Part shown: piece after piece, positions 11,705 through 22,336 of the stretch
Layout: each line of letters opens with the position of its first letter
How positions within the stretch are numbered: the first letter of the stretch is position 1
Assembly: GCA_947069175.1 (NCBI GenBank)
Contig: CAMTDV010000003.1
Span: 82,189,978 to 82,253,977, forward strand
Source: Scalesia atractyloides
Lineage: Eukaryota; Streptophyta; Magnoliopsida; Asterales; Asteraceae
DNA length: 64,000 nucleotides
Direction of reading: 5' to 3'
Position numbers and translations under genes: made by a program
The notes under the pieces: generated by a model
What the model saw: only the letters and a program-made list of their open reading frames with translations
The model's database searches: none
Told to the model about the DNA's origin: nothing

Positions 11705-12531
11705 TTTTGACTATAGGGATATATGATAGGTTATTAGACCCTTAGAGCCTATACTATAGTCAATTAGATTTTAATTGCTTATATGGTTACATGCAAACTC
11801 ATGATGTTTATTTGTTTCATGTTTGTTACACACACAAATGCATGCAAGCACATTAACTATAATTTTGTGTGATACCTAATGAGTTATACATATTGTCAAA
11901 CATAACATGCTCACATATACATTCATCACGCACGTTTCAATTCTCACATATTCAAATCATTCTCATATTTTCTTTATTTAAGATTTTGTGGTGTTTTCGT
12001 TTTTCAATCTCATCAAAGTAAGTTCTACGACGGGCATGTAGTAACTGGAAGGGTACAAGTACCGGTAGTCGAAACATCCTATCTAGGTTGGCATTCGTAT
12101 AAATCCCATATAACGGACTAGTTTGCCTACCTGGGGACTAACAATGAGAGTACGAAGGACCTATTAGGCCAAAGCATGCCACACCAAACGTCGTCCGAAC
12201 TAACTCCACTTTGAGTTGTCACTGTGTCTACACCTGGACACCCTCCGACTTTATACTTTGCAATCATGTTTTACGATTTTCATTCGGGTAGCGCGAGTGT
12301 TAACAGACCAACACCAATGTGAACCCTACCAGAGCCCAGTAGTCATGGGGGCCCACATGACTACCAAGGCCAAGTATGGGGACATATGGGGGCCCAAACA
12401 TGAGCAAAGCCCAAGACATCCTATGGATGTAGCAAATATATATTTTTTTCATTTGTTTTGTGGATGTTCATTTTATACGACACATGACACCTATAAGTCA
12501 AACTCATACTCTCGATACGTATTCCTTGTAG

Positions 12532-13870
12532 ATGTCTTCTAGTCACTCTCGTAGAAGTAGGAGATCATGAAAAGCACGCGAGCGCATAGCTGCCCAAATC
12601 GCTCAACAAATGGCCACCATACTTCCCGACATCGTAGTTCAAGTCCAACAAGCCCTTGCCGCTAATCCCATCAACCCAATCAACCAAGAAGGTCAAAACG
12701 ATGTCAGCCCTCCCCCAAATACCACCAAGTGCACCTATAAGCACTTCAACTCATGTGATCCTCCAAAGTACGAAGGTACTGAGGGAGTCACTGCTCTTCT
12801 TCGATGGTTCGAGGAGATGGAAAGTACATTCCTCAACTGTGATTGTCCCAACGACCGCAAAGTGCGCTATGCTACTGGACGCTTGTATGGAGTAGCCCTC
12901 ATGTGGTGGAATGCTGAGAAGGGCAGACGAGGCGCTGAGGCCACTGTAGCCCTAACTTGGGAAGAATTGAGAGAGCTTATGACTAGGCATTTCTGTCCAA
13001 GAAGTGAAATTAAGAAATTAGAGGATGAGTTATATTCCTTGAAGCAAAAAGAGGGAGATCACATAACCTATAACAAGAGATTCCTCGAGTTGAATCAAAT
13101 GGTTCCAAATTGTTTCACCCCTCTCTACCGTTTGATGGAGCACTACATTTGGGGTCTTCCTTCGAAGATTCAGGACTCTGTGATGAGTACTACACCTGTA
13201 ACTTTGGAAGCAGCAATGGAGCTAGCTACAGAGCTCACCGAAAACCACATTAGAAATGGAGACTTCAAGGATGTGAAGAAGAAAGATAAAACACCAACCG
13301 AACCCTCAAACTGAACCCAAACTGAATCCTCTTCCCAACCCACTACCAAGAGAAAGCGAGACGGGCAAAATTTTGCTGCAATCAACTAGCTCCACAAGTC
13401 GTACCACTCAAGCTATCCCAATCACTCAAGTAGCACCCAACTCTGCTGACCCAAATAAGAAACCTTATATTGGACCTCACCCTCAATGCAACACCTGCTT
13501 TTATCACCATCAACCTACCATACCCTGTCGATTGTGTGCTAATTGTGGGCGTTATGGTCATCTAAGTAAGACTTGTCGCATGCCCCAAAACCAAGCTCCA
13601 CCCCCTGCTCAAAACATGATCCAACCCTATCAACAACCCTAATACCCCATGGTTCCACATGTTCGAGCTTGCTTTAATTGTGGTGACCCTACCCATTTTA
13701 GAAACACGTGTCCTAGATTGGTTAACATCATTAACGCCCAAGCTCAAGCGAACCCAGTTAACCGAGCAAATCAAGCAAACCCAGCACCTCCACCAGCGAG
13801 AGGAAGAGCTTACCACATCAACGCTAAGCTAGTTGAAGTCAATAACGGTGCAAATGAGCAACCCAACTAG
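12532..13870 (+). pseudogene. gag: Decayed Ty3-type gag with two CCHC zinc knuckles
   Basis: The original start is probably ATG at 12532 (MSSSHSRRSRRS); a TGA at 12568 interrupts it and the same frame resumes to a Met at 12610. Frame 12610-13314 gives a typical retrotransposon gag: SCDPPKYEGTEGVTALLRWFEEMESTF, VRYATGRLYGVALMWWNAEKG, LTWEELRELMTRHFCPRSEIKKLEDELYSLKQ. It ends at a TGA (13312-13314) that the alignment suggests is a mutation, since the frame continues with a basic stretch for ~24 codons. A frame change near 13373-13390 leads to the nucleocapsid part. This has knuckle 1 CANCGRYGHLSKTC and knuckle 2 CFNCGDPTHFRNTC, split by a TAA at 13640-13642. The protein would form the particle shell and bind element RNA. 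With at least three stops and one frame change it is not functional as it stands. Confidence 0.88.
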
Positions 13871-14878
13871 CCTTCCATCACCAAGAACCAAGACTCCACT
13901 CCAATCGTCGAGTTTTTAATGTTTTCTATAAATCTCAATCTTTATGTATCCCTGTTTTAATTTGGGAATTTATGTATCCACTAATTTTAATGCTAATTGA
14001 TATCATTGTTTTATTTCATTCATTGATTTGAAATTTCATGTCATCATAATATCACGTACCTCGCCTCATCATTTAAGGAAGTTGAGTCGTGTCTCACTTT
14101 TTCATAGACTGATCTCTTCATCATAACACACGAGAGAGGTACCGTCGTTATTCAGTCATGTATCCCTCATCATTTGTTATGTTTTATAGATTTTAGGATG
14201 AGTCACATAGAACTAATCATAACTGACTGACAAAGGCAATGAAATTTTGATGAGGATATGGTGGATACGCCGCTGGTACTTCTTATATATAAGTATTCTT
14301 GTCAAAGGATCAAAAGCATTGTCAGACGATTATGAGAAGTTCCGTGTAAGTTGTGTAAATTTTAATTTGGATAACGTCATGGTTGAAGATTTCATTTTGT
14401 GATATAACTTTATCTTGTCAACACATCGATTTTCTCAAAACTCTTATGCATAAGATCAAATGTAGTCAACCAACCCTGTGTATCAACGCTTATTACCTCA
14501 GGCATCAAAAAGCGATTCCTGTAGCGGGGTATTCAACCCTTACTAGGAACGTTACCGCCTCAATAAAAATCCAAAACTTCATCTGGTTATGTAAACCTTT
14601 AACATTGAATCCAAACCTCACACTCCCTTTTTCTGTTAGAAGATATTCATATTCCTGAATCGACGCATTTCGTATAGCAACCTGTAGAAATCATGGACTT
14701 CAATACGAAACATTTACTTTCCGATAGTCAGCTTACGTTGGGAGTCAAAACGATAACCTGAGTTTATGTGGGAACGCAAAGATTCAATGCATGAAAAATA
14801 CCTGCATCTCTTTCCAGTTACATCTACTACTTAAAATTTCGGGAGGAATTTCTAAAAGTAGGGGATACTGTAACATTC
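13871..14878 (+). other. Non-coding 3' interior of the gag-only element
   Basis: This replaces the pol region of an autonomous element. No protease, RT, RNase H or integrase motif is readable in any frame. The short open frame at 14383-14658 has no family resemblance. The segment ends in the polypurine tract next to the 3' LTR. Confidence 0.7.
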
Positions 14879-15084
14879 ATTGTAAACCGGGTTCTAAAAC
14901 CCGCTCCGTTTAAATAAATCAAATATACGATATGAGGTTTCGTCACGTATTTATGTTAATCGTTCAAATTCAAATTTCTGTAATTAATAAATAAATTAAA
15001 AGAGTTTATATAATAAATAAATAAAAACTAATAATAATATTAATAACTAAATTGAAAATAATAAAAATAAATATTAAGGGTGAC

Positions 15085-15150
15085 CGGGTTTCGAACACGG
15101 GTGTGCTTGGAACTAACACACACCGCACACCACTGCACTCCACACACATA
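15085..15150 (-). other. Opposite-strand tRNA-like module in the 3' LTR
   Basis: Copy of the module at 9618-9705. The T-arm is slightly degraded: on the plus strand GGGTTTCGAACACGGGT instead of GGGTTTCGAACCCGGGT, so one stem pair is lost. Confidence 0.5.
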
Positions 15151-15721
15151 CTTGAATAAATCCTAAACCAAATAGGTTAAGAATCAATACCCTAAATATA
15201 CTTTCACATCGTCTGAAACGGCTGCAACTACAACCCATCATCAATCTCTGTTTCATGATTCGATTTAAATTTGAAGAAAACGTTTCTAAAATGTGGGTTA
15301 AACACAATCATTGGGAAGCTACAATCAAATTGATTATGTAATCAATCGGTCATCAATTCCATAACCGAAATCTTGTTGAAACCGAAGCCTACACTTAAAC
15401 CAGTGTTCACCTATAAATAGCTATACTAAACACCTACTGAAACTCGCTCACACACTTGCAAAACAAGTCTCTGTTCTTAAAACGTTCGCCGGAAAACATC
15501 TATAGTCGCCGGAGCATCATCGGAGAATTCAAGCTCACAGCTGCTCGGTAAAATCGCTTGAATCTTCCTCTTTTATCTTTTATTTTATTGTCAGTAGTGA
15601 ATTAAGTGAGGGCAATTTGATTTAAGCAAATCGGGTTCTGATCTGGGTTTTTTGGTTTTTAAAAAGTGAAGAAGATGAAGTCTATATAATATATAAGTAT
15701 AATTAAACTTAGTGTACTTAT

Positions 15722-16142
15722 CGGGTTAGACACATAGTCCAGCGGTGGACTGTGTGCAACTATAAAGCACACGTTCTGGGTTCGAGTCTCACACGCATCC
15801 AACTTTAGAAATAAAACCAATTTTTTTAAAAACTAATTCAGATCACCCCTTAGTAAGTGTATATAACTAATATAATTCTAGGTTACTATGGGTTAGACAC
15901 ACAGCCCAACTGGTTGGCCTATGTGCACACGAAACAAAGGTCCCGAGTTCGATTCTGGCCCCTGTAACCGGTTTGACAAATAATAAACCTTTTTAAATAA
16001 AAACAAAAATATGGTTTAACCTAACTTGTTTATATAAGTAATTAAAATCAGAATTATTTCGGGTTAGACACGTAGCTTAGTTGGTAGAGCTGGGTGCATG
16101 ATATGGGAGGTCACGAGTTCGAACCTCACACACGCTGCCAAT
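15722..16142 (+). other. Three tandem tRNA-like modules in the 3' LTR
   Basis: Same array as at 10270-10690, starting near 15724, 15890 and 16061. The third module reads TAGCTTAGTTGGTAGAGC and GAGTTCGAACC. Differences from the 5' LTR are scattered single bases, as expected from post-insertion drift. Confidence 0.72.
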
Positions 16143-17145
16143 TTCAAACATTAAACCGGTTTAACCACCTTGTCAGGCCTGACAAGGTCAAATTTTTTAA
16201 TTTTTATTTTATTTATTTCTTTATTATTATTATTATTTAAAAACCATCTAAAAATGCTTAAAAATAAGATTTTTATGTTTAAAAATTACATTAATTATCA
16301 CAAAAAATAAATCTAAAAACCTAATAAAGAGCACTAATTGAAAATATTAATTTCAAATAAAATTTATTTATTTATCGAATTATTACGTTATTATTTAGGT
16401 TAGTTTCTCTCGTGGATTAAATCCAAATTCGTGCGCATTCGTCGTCAATTCAAGGAAACGCACCCAATGTGAGTGAATCCTTACAAATTCCCTTTTTATT
16501 CATGTTTTATGGTGTATCATGTGTCGTTTCATATATTTCGTTTATTCAAACACTTGTGCTATTACCATTATATGATCTAACGTGTGATGTAAATGTTATT
16601 TGTTGTATTGTGTGTTTACATTTTTGTCAGTTGCGTGCAATCATTCACATTAGGCTCATCAGTTCCTCGTTGGAGATGAGTTGAGCATCAGGTGCCTCAT
16701 TAGATCGGCTTCGTTTGATTGAGCCTTGATCTCATTGTTCATCATTTGTGATGCTTGTGTGTACATTGATTGATAATATGTGGTTTGTAGTTAGATTTAC
16801 ATATGCGTTTACTCATATTTGGTTTATGTACATTTTTATTTAAATAACCAATATAACTAATTCGTTTAAATGTTTAAATCTTCACTCGCCAACTTTTGTT
16901 GACCCAAAACCCTATTTTTCTACACATGATACAGGTGGACAAGTTGAAGCAAGGAGGACATAGGAAATTACCTTAGAAAAAATATAAAGAGTTCATGAAT
17001 ATTGTTGTGCTTGTATGATTGTTGTAATTTTTCTTTTAAATTGGAAATAATAAATATGAAACTTTATTATAGTAAATGTCATGAGCTTTGATGGAAACCC
17101 AATCATGCCCCGACTACCATTTCCGCTGCGGGTCAGGGTGTGACA

Positions 17146-17922
17146 GCACCCACCCCCATTACCCACAAACCCCTTCCAAATCCCCAATCTCATTTTTTTC
17201 ACCACTAGGAATCACTCGATTTTAAGGATCACGTCACATAAAAATTTATTTTTTATTCAATCCAATGGATCAAGAGAACAAAAAACTATTAATATCAGAT
17301 ATAAGAAACCCTCCAGATAATCAACGGTCCTGTTGACTTTCAAGTTTAACCAACGACATGTTGGTTCAAAATCCGCTTGTTTTACGCCAAAATCACGCCT
17401 TAGCGTTGTGTTAGGAAACCTTACGCTGCGGAATTTACGTCGTGAAATCGATGTTTCGCTTGAGATTAATGGCATTAGGGTTCCGCCGGCGAATTTAACG
17501 ATGTTATTTGTTAAGCACAACAAATGTTATGCAAATTGAACCATAAAGAATGCCTAAGTGATATACTGACAACCTTTAGGTTCAGATGTGTAATTGTTAA
17601 ACCATGGGGAGCAATAGTGCAATATCTGCAAAGTATAGGGACCAATCATGCAGTTAACTTTTAAATACATCTCAAAAGATCAACTAATGTTAAATTTACC
17701 TATACTACAAGGGGTGGAATAAGGTTCGATTCCCACAAGGGAGTTTTTTATTGGGTTTCCTTCTGAATTGGTATACATGAATTATTGCCTAGTGGAGGTG
17801 GATATGATCGGGTGGTTCTTCTGGTAACACGATGATAATCTAGTGGTCCATCAATAATCTAAAATTGTTGTTCAATGTATTAGTTGGGTTATTAAATAAA
17901 ATGTGAAGGTTAAGTAAAAATG

Positions 17923-17992
<70 letters not shown>

Positions 17993-18710
17993 CAAAAATT
18001 AAATGAAATTTCAAATTTAACATAAAGAGGCCACTATATATACTTTAGGGGCATATTACTCTATGTAACTACTACGCAAGATACTAAGACATGATATATT
18101 AAGATGATAAGATATATTTGTTATAAAGTGAATTTAATTTTCCATCATTTAACCTAAAGACCGAGCGGCTCCTTCCCTTCAATGTAGGGACTTTTTACCT
18201 CTCAATAACCTACACCTTCATCTCTTTTTTTTTCATTTTTTTGAACCTTATTTAAATTTTTTTGTTTAGTGAAATTTCGTCACATCGCACGATTTCCCTC
18301 TAGTAACAGATAATACATAACACATAATACACTTTTCCATGTTTCTCCTTTTTCAACTATATATGCGAATACGAAGAGTATGGATGACAAGAAAACCCGA
18401 GCTTATCAAAATACCATGAACATACGCTATGTGTATGGGACATGTCAGGCTTAGATGATACATGTCCTGATTCCCCGGAACCATATACACGTTTATGCGA
18501 ACCGTATACCAAAAATATTATTTTATTTTCCTTAACCATTGTCTAGTCACGCTTTATTATGTAACTTCTTTACATGAAACAAATTACTTTTCATTTGAGA
18601 TGTATATTTTGATGATAATATAGTGTAAAGATCAAATACAAATGAGTATTCACATACAAATGAGTCTTTATATAAGAAGTGAAGAAATATATATATATAT
18701 ATATATATAT
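17146..18710. other. Intergenic DNA with an (AAT)n microsatellite
   Basis: Begins with the right TSD GCACC. A trinucleotide run of AAT/ATA units occupies about 17924-17990. The open frames at 17257-17523 (minus) and 17333-17539 (plus) overlap, lack family similarity and have no exon neighbours, so they are not called. A TA dinucleotide run precedes 18711. Confidence 0.5.
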
Positions 18711-18964
18711 GAGGTTTCTCTACAAAGTGTGTTTTTCCTTCAAAGTGTAAGAAGTGATCTTGACCATTAGATGAGTGTGTTTGATAGTTGAGATCATCTT
18801 GGTGGCATTTTTGTAATATGTGTGTCTTAAAAATACGATGATTTAATTAATTAGGGGTAGATGTGTCATTTAACTTGTTTTAAATATGGAAATAACGGTC
18901 ATCCCATAAACCACTCCACATTTCTCGTGATTCTTTCTCTCTCTCTCTCTTCCTTCTTTCCTTC

Positions 18965-19605
18965 TTGAAGAAACACAACGTCAAGAAACACATCGTGAAT
19001 TATACAATATCACACATCATGAAGAAACCCAAGAAAACATATTGTGAATCATACAATATAACACAACGTCATTTAACTTGTGTGGTGTGCTATACAATAT
19101 AACACATTGTGAAGAACCCAAAAAGTATAAAACACAACGTCAAGAAACCACAAAAGACATGTCATTTGTGAATCATAATTGGTATAACACGTTGTGAATT
19201 AACCTGTATGGTAAAACACATCGTCAAGAAATTACAAATACATCTCCTTCCTAAAAACACGTTAATAATTACAAAATACATCTCCTTGCTAAAACATAAA
19301 CTACTATAACACACAGTGAATTAACTTGTAACTGGTAAAACACATCGTCAAGAAATTATTCATGAAGGATTGCAACTGGTAAAACACATCGTCAAGAAAT
19401 TGTTCATAAAGGATTGCAGGCGGTAAAACACATGTTACACTGTGAATGTTTAAAACACAACGACAAAAAATCCTCTAATTAATCCAATGATAAACTGCTA
19501 AAACACAACGACATTAGTCTGCTTACTGCTGAAACACAACGGTATTAGTCTGCTTGCTGTTAAAACACAACGTCAAGAAATCTTCCAGCATTAATTCAAT
19601 ATCGT
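18965..19605. repeat. Degenerate repeat block, AAAACACAACGTCAAGAAAT unit
   Basis: The phrase AAACACAACGTCAAGAAA and variants (AAAACACATCGTCAAGAAAT, ACACATTGTGAA, AAAACACAACGACA) recurs more than ten times at irregular intervals of about 20-60 bp. Spacer length varies, so this is not a simple tandem array. No protein reading is conserved across the units, which argues against a coding repeat. Confidence 0.6.
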
Positions 19606-19684
19606 AATCATTGTTAGATAAATCATACAATTGCTACAACACATCAAACAAAAATTCAAGTTTATGCAATATCATAAAACTTTA

Positions 19685-19709
19685 TGATCGGAGTGTCGCG
19701 CTCCGATCA
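19685..19709. other. Short perfect hairpin
   Basis: TGATCGGAG and CTCCGATCA form a 9-bp stem around a 7-nt loop. No U-run follows and no Helitron CTRR end was found next to it, so the role is unknown. Confidence 0.5.
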
Positions 19710-20684
19710 AAGATAATATTTATAGTCCCGAATTACCCTTAACAATGTGTTAGTGGTAGTAAGGGGTCGAACCATGAAGAGTTTGTGGTTTGCGATGGAT
19801 GCACTTGATTCTTAATGGTTGTTGTCAAAAATTATGAAGCTTGCTATTTTGATTGTTTAAATGTTTGTTTGTTTGAAAGAATGTCAGAATGATCCGACGG
19901 ATTTGTTTTGATTACTTAACTAATAACTTGAAGAATTGCACGAAAAATTAATTACTTGGTTAACACAATGACTGGAGAATAAGGTTCACACCCGGTTCGG
20001 TGACGCAAATCCTAGGGTTCCTATACGCTTTTAAGTTCAATTCCTTTGTATCAATGACCAACAAGTTTAGTGTTAAGGGATTTAGATGCCAAGAGTTATC
20101 GACGTTATGAACAACGGACTACAATGCACTTTATTATCACAAACAAGTAAACTCTAATCTAGACAAAGCATAATTGCACATAAACATTTCACAAAGTCAA
20201 ATTTAATCTTCATTCGACAATTCATGAATTCAATACAAATGCAAGTCAATTATCATAGGTTTCAAAATCAAAGTACAAATTGTCACAAATCAATATTCAA
20301 AAGCATATCAAACCCTAGAACTTACAAAACCTACACCGGGGTGAAACCCAAAGAAACTAGCCGCTCATGGTGAACGGGACTTGATCAACGGAAGAGGAAT
20401 CCTTGAACACGACCATCTTGAAGCTTCAAAAGTAGTGATGATTAGGATTTAAATGGATGATGGTGGTGAAAGGATGATGAAGGAGGTGATGATGATGATA
20501 GGCTAGGGTTAGGATTGATGATTGTAATTCGGATGATTCAATGGATTGGAAATGGTATGAGATCAAGGTTAGGGTGTTCTTGGCTCCCAAGAGGTGTTTC
20601 AAGACTCCAAAACTCGTAGCTCCTTCACAAATGGGTCAAACACAAGTCATAATCCGTCAAAATTTGAATTTCAGCGACACAGAA

Positions 20685-20850
20685 CTAGAAGGGGCGTCGC
20701 CGACGGCCACATGGGGCGTCGGCTACGGCCTCTGCTTTATGCGTTTTTCTCCGACGCTCTAATCCACTGTATACGACCAATTTTCTTCGACGACATATCT
20801 GAGGGGCGTCGCCGATGGCCCAGGGGGCGTCGGCGACGGCCTCTCTAAAT
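20685..20850. repeat. GC-rich imperfect tandem (GGGGCGTCGSCGACGGCC)
   Basis: Two pairs of GGGGCGTCG...GGCC units (near 20691/20713 and 20803/20825) stand out from AT-rich surroundings. Two overlapping open frames exist only because of the local GC content and give low-complexity Arg/Gly/Pro peptides. Not called as a gene. Confidence 0.5.
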
Positions 20851-21384
20851 CATGTTTTCCGGTTTTCCTATTTTCCCATCGCGATCCCGGTTGACAAGTT
20901 TTCCGTCCCGATGCTTCAAAACGCTCCCGAATAGCTCCTTAAACTCCGTAAACCTGTAAAACACAAATCTTATCAAAAGTAGGCTATTCAAGACTAAAAG
21001 TTACATAAAACATTAACTTAAGCTTTAATAGAAACATCAGTTTTCGACCACGTATCACTTTACCATCATCACAATCAACATAACATTTGACGCCTTGATT
21101 TTGATTAGTAAAGATGTTATGAAGAACCAGAAGCACAATATGAATGCTCTGGGGATATGTTGGATCAATTGTATAATTTAAACGAAACCGTCGATTTGAT
21201 TTCAATTAGATATTTACTTTTCTTAATTATCTGGTTAGTTAGTTAATCTATTTATAATTCATAATTAAAATAATAATCAAATTACCTTAATACCTTTTTA
21301 ATTAAAAACTCCAATTGTCACATGTCATATGTAGGAGACTTTCTACACTTTGTAAGAAAAATTGGCTTTGTAGCCAACTTTTAC

Positions 21385-21390
21385 TCTCTA

Positions 21391-21425
<35 letters not shown>

Positions 21426-22336
21426 GTTGATTTTTTTTCCATCTAGTTAAACATGATGTTTAGTTGCAAAAAAAATAAAAAAAATAAAAAAATTCATGTT
21501 TTTACTCTAGTAGAATGACTATAATTACTCTACTAGTTTAAATGCACGATACTTACGTGTAATAACTATTGAGTGATTATAATTACTCTGATGCAGGACT
21601 TTTTTTATAATTATGAGACTAAATACATGCTTGATAGGATGGAAAAAAAAAATTTCTCCTTCACTTTTCATATTTGGTATGTCAAGCCCATTTGTACAAT
21701 AACCTTATTTATAATATATATTTGTATACTTCTAAGTATGAAATTATCTTTGGAAAATCATCATGAAATTTACACGTATATTAGATATATTTTAAACATT
21801 TTGTGGTGATGATTATATGTATGTAATCTATAAATTTTTAAATTTATTATATTTTTGACAATTAAATAACGAAAGGCAACATATATGTTCTATCTTATAT
21901 ATTTCGACAGCTTACCAAACACAACTACTAAATAACTATTGAGATTCATTCTCAAAATAAAAGAATGTTACGTTCCAACCTTCTACCAACTCACTTATGC
22001 TGGCAAAATGTACACTATAAGCACATACGGTTCTAGAACTAAATAATCGAATCAAAAGTACCATACTGTCATAACAACAATTTATTTTATAACAAAACAT
22101 TTTATATTTTAAGAAACTCCTCGTTTCCATATATAAGAACAAAAATCCGAAACCATCGAACGCTACAAATCAACTATGAAAACCGGAAAGAACATTTAAC
22201 CGTTTTAAAACCAAACAACCTAGTCAAATTTCATAAATCTTAAACAAAATTTGGGGAACCAGCCCACCCCTTGAGACACAAACCACAAAGAACTCGAAAG
22301 ATGTCGGCTAATCTGCATCTATATCATCATCAAGAA
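21385..22336. other. Microsatellite and AT-rich intergenic DNA; 3' flank of the RETICULATA-RELATED gene
   Basis: CT repeats then TA repeats at about 21390-21426, followed by AT-rich sequence without coding character. The last ~200 bp before 22337 would contain the 3' UTR of the minus-strand gene; no clear poly-A signal was picked out. Confidence 0.45.

Larger units (their letters stand above)
9414..17145 (+). mobile_element. Complete gag-only (non-autonomous) Ty3-type LTR retrotransposon
   Basis: The element has two LTRs of about 2.27 kb (9414-11689 and 14879-17145), both starting TGTAACATTCATTG and ending GGTCAGGGTGTGACA. It is flanked by a perfect 5-bp TSD, GCACC (9409-9413 and 17146-17150). 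Two bases after the left LTR a primer-binding site TGGTATCAAAG (from 11693) matches the 3' end of initiator Met-tRNA except for late positions. A purine-rich tract (GGGAGGAATTTCTAAAAGTA then GGGGATAC) precedes the right LTR. The 3189-bp interior encodes only a decayed gag with two CCHC zinc knuckles; no protease, reverse transcriptase or integrase is present. It fits the TR-GAG class, which needs pol supplied in trans. The LTRs are very similar (2 differences in the first ~87 bp), so the insertion is fairly recent, yet gag already carries stops. Confidence 0.93.
14879..17145 (+). repeat. 3' LTR of the gag-only element
   Basis: Near-identical partner of 9414-11689, with an intact TATA box CTATAAATAG at 15411-15420. 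It repeats all internal landmarks in the same order, including the tRNA-like modules. Confidence 0.93.
18711..21384. mobile_element. Candidate TIR element with repeat-rich interior
   Basis: The left end (GAGGTTTCTCTACAAAGTGT, then CCTTCAAAGTGTAAGAAG) and the reverse complement of the right end (CTACAAAGCCAATTTTTCTT, then ACAAAGTGTAGAAAG) align over ~40 bp with roughly three quarters identity. TA and CT/TA microsatellites flank both ends, which hides any TSD. Inside are a block of AACACAACGTCAAGAAA-type repeats and a GGGGCGTCGSCGACGGCC tandem. No transposase is readable. Superfamily unknown; limits approximate. Confidence 0.35.

Noticed and set aside
17257..17539. Overlapping open frames on both strands
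   Set aside because: They mirror each other, are short, and have no similarity or exon neighbours.
20541..20848. Two overlapping plus-strand open frames
   Set aside because: Created by the GC-rich tandem repeat; the peptides are low complexity.
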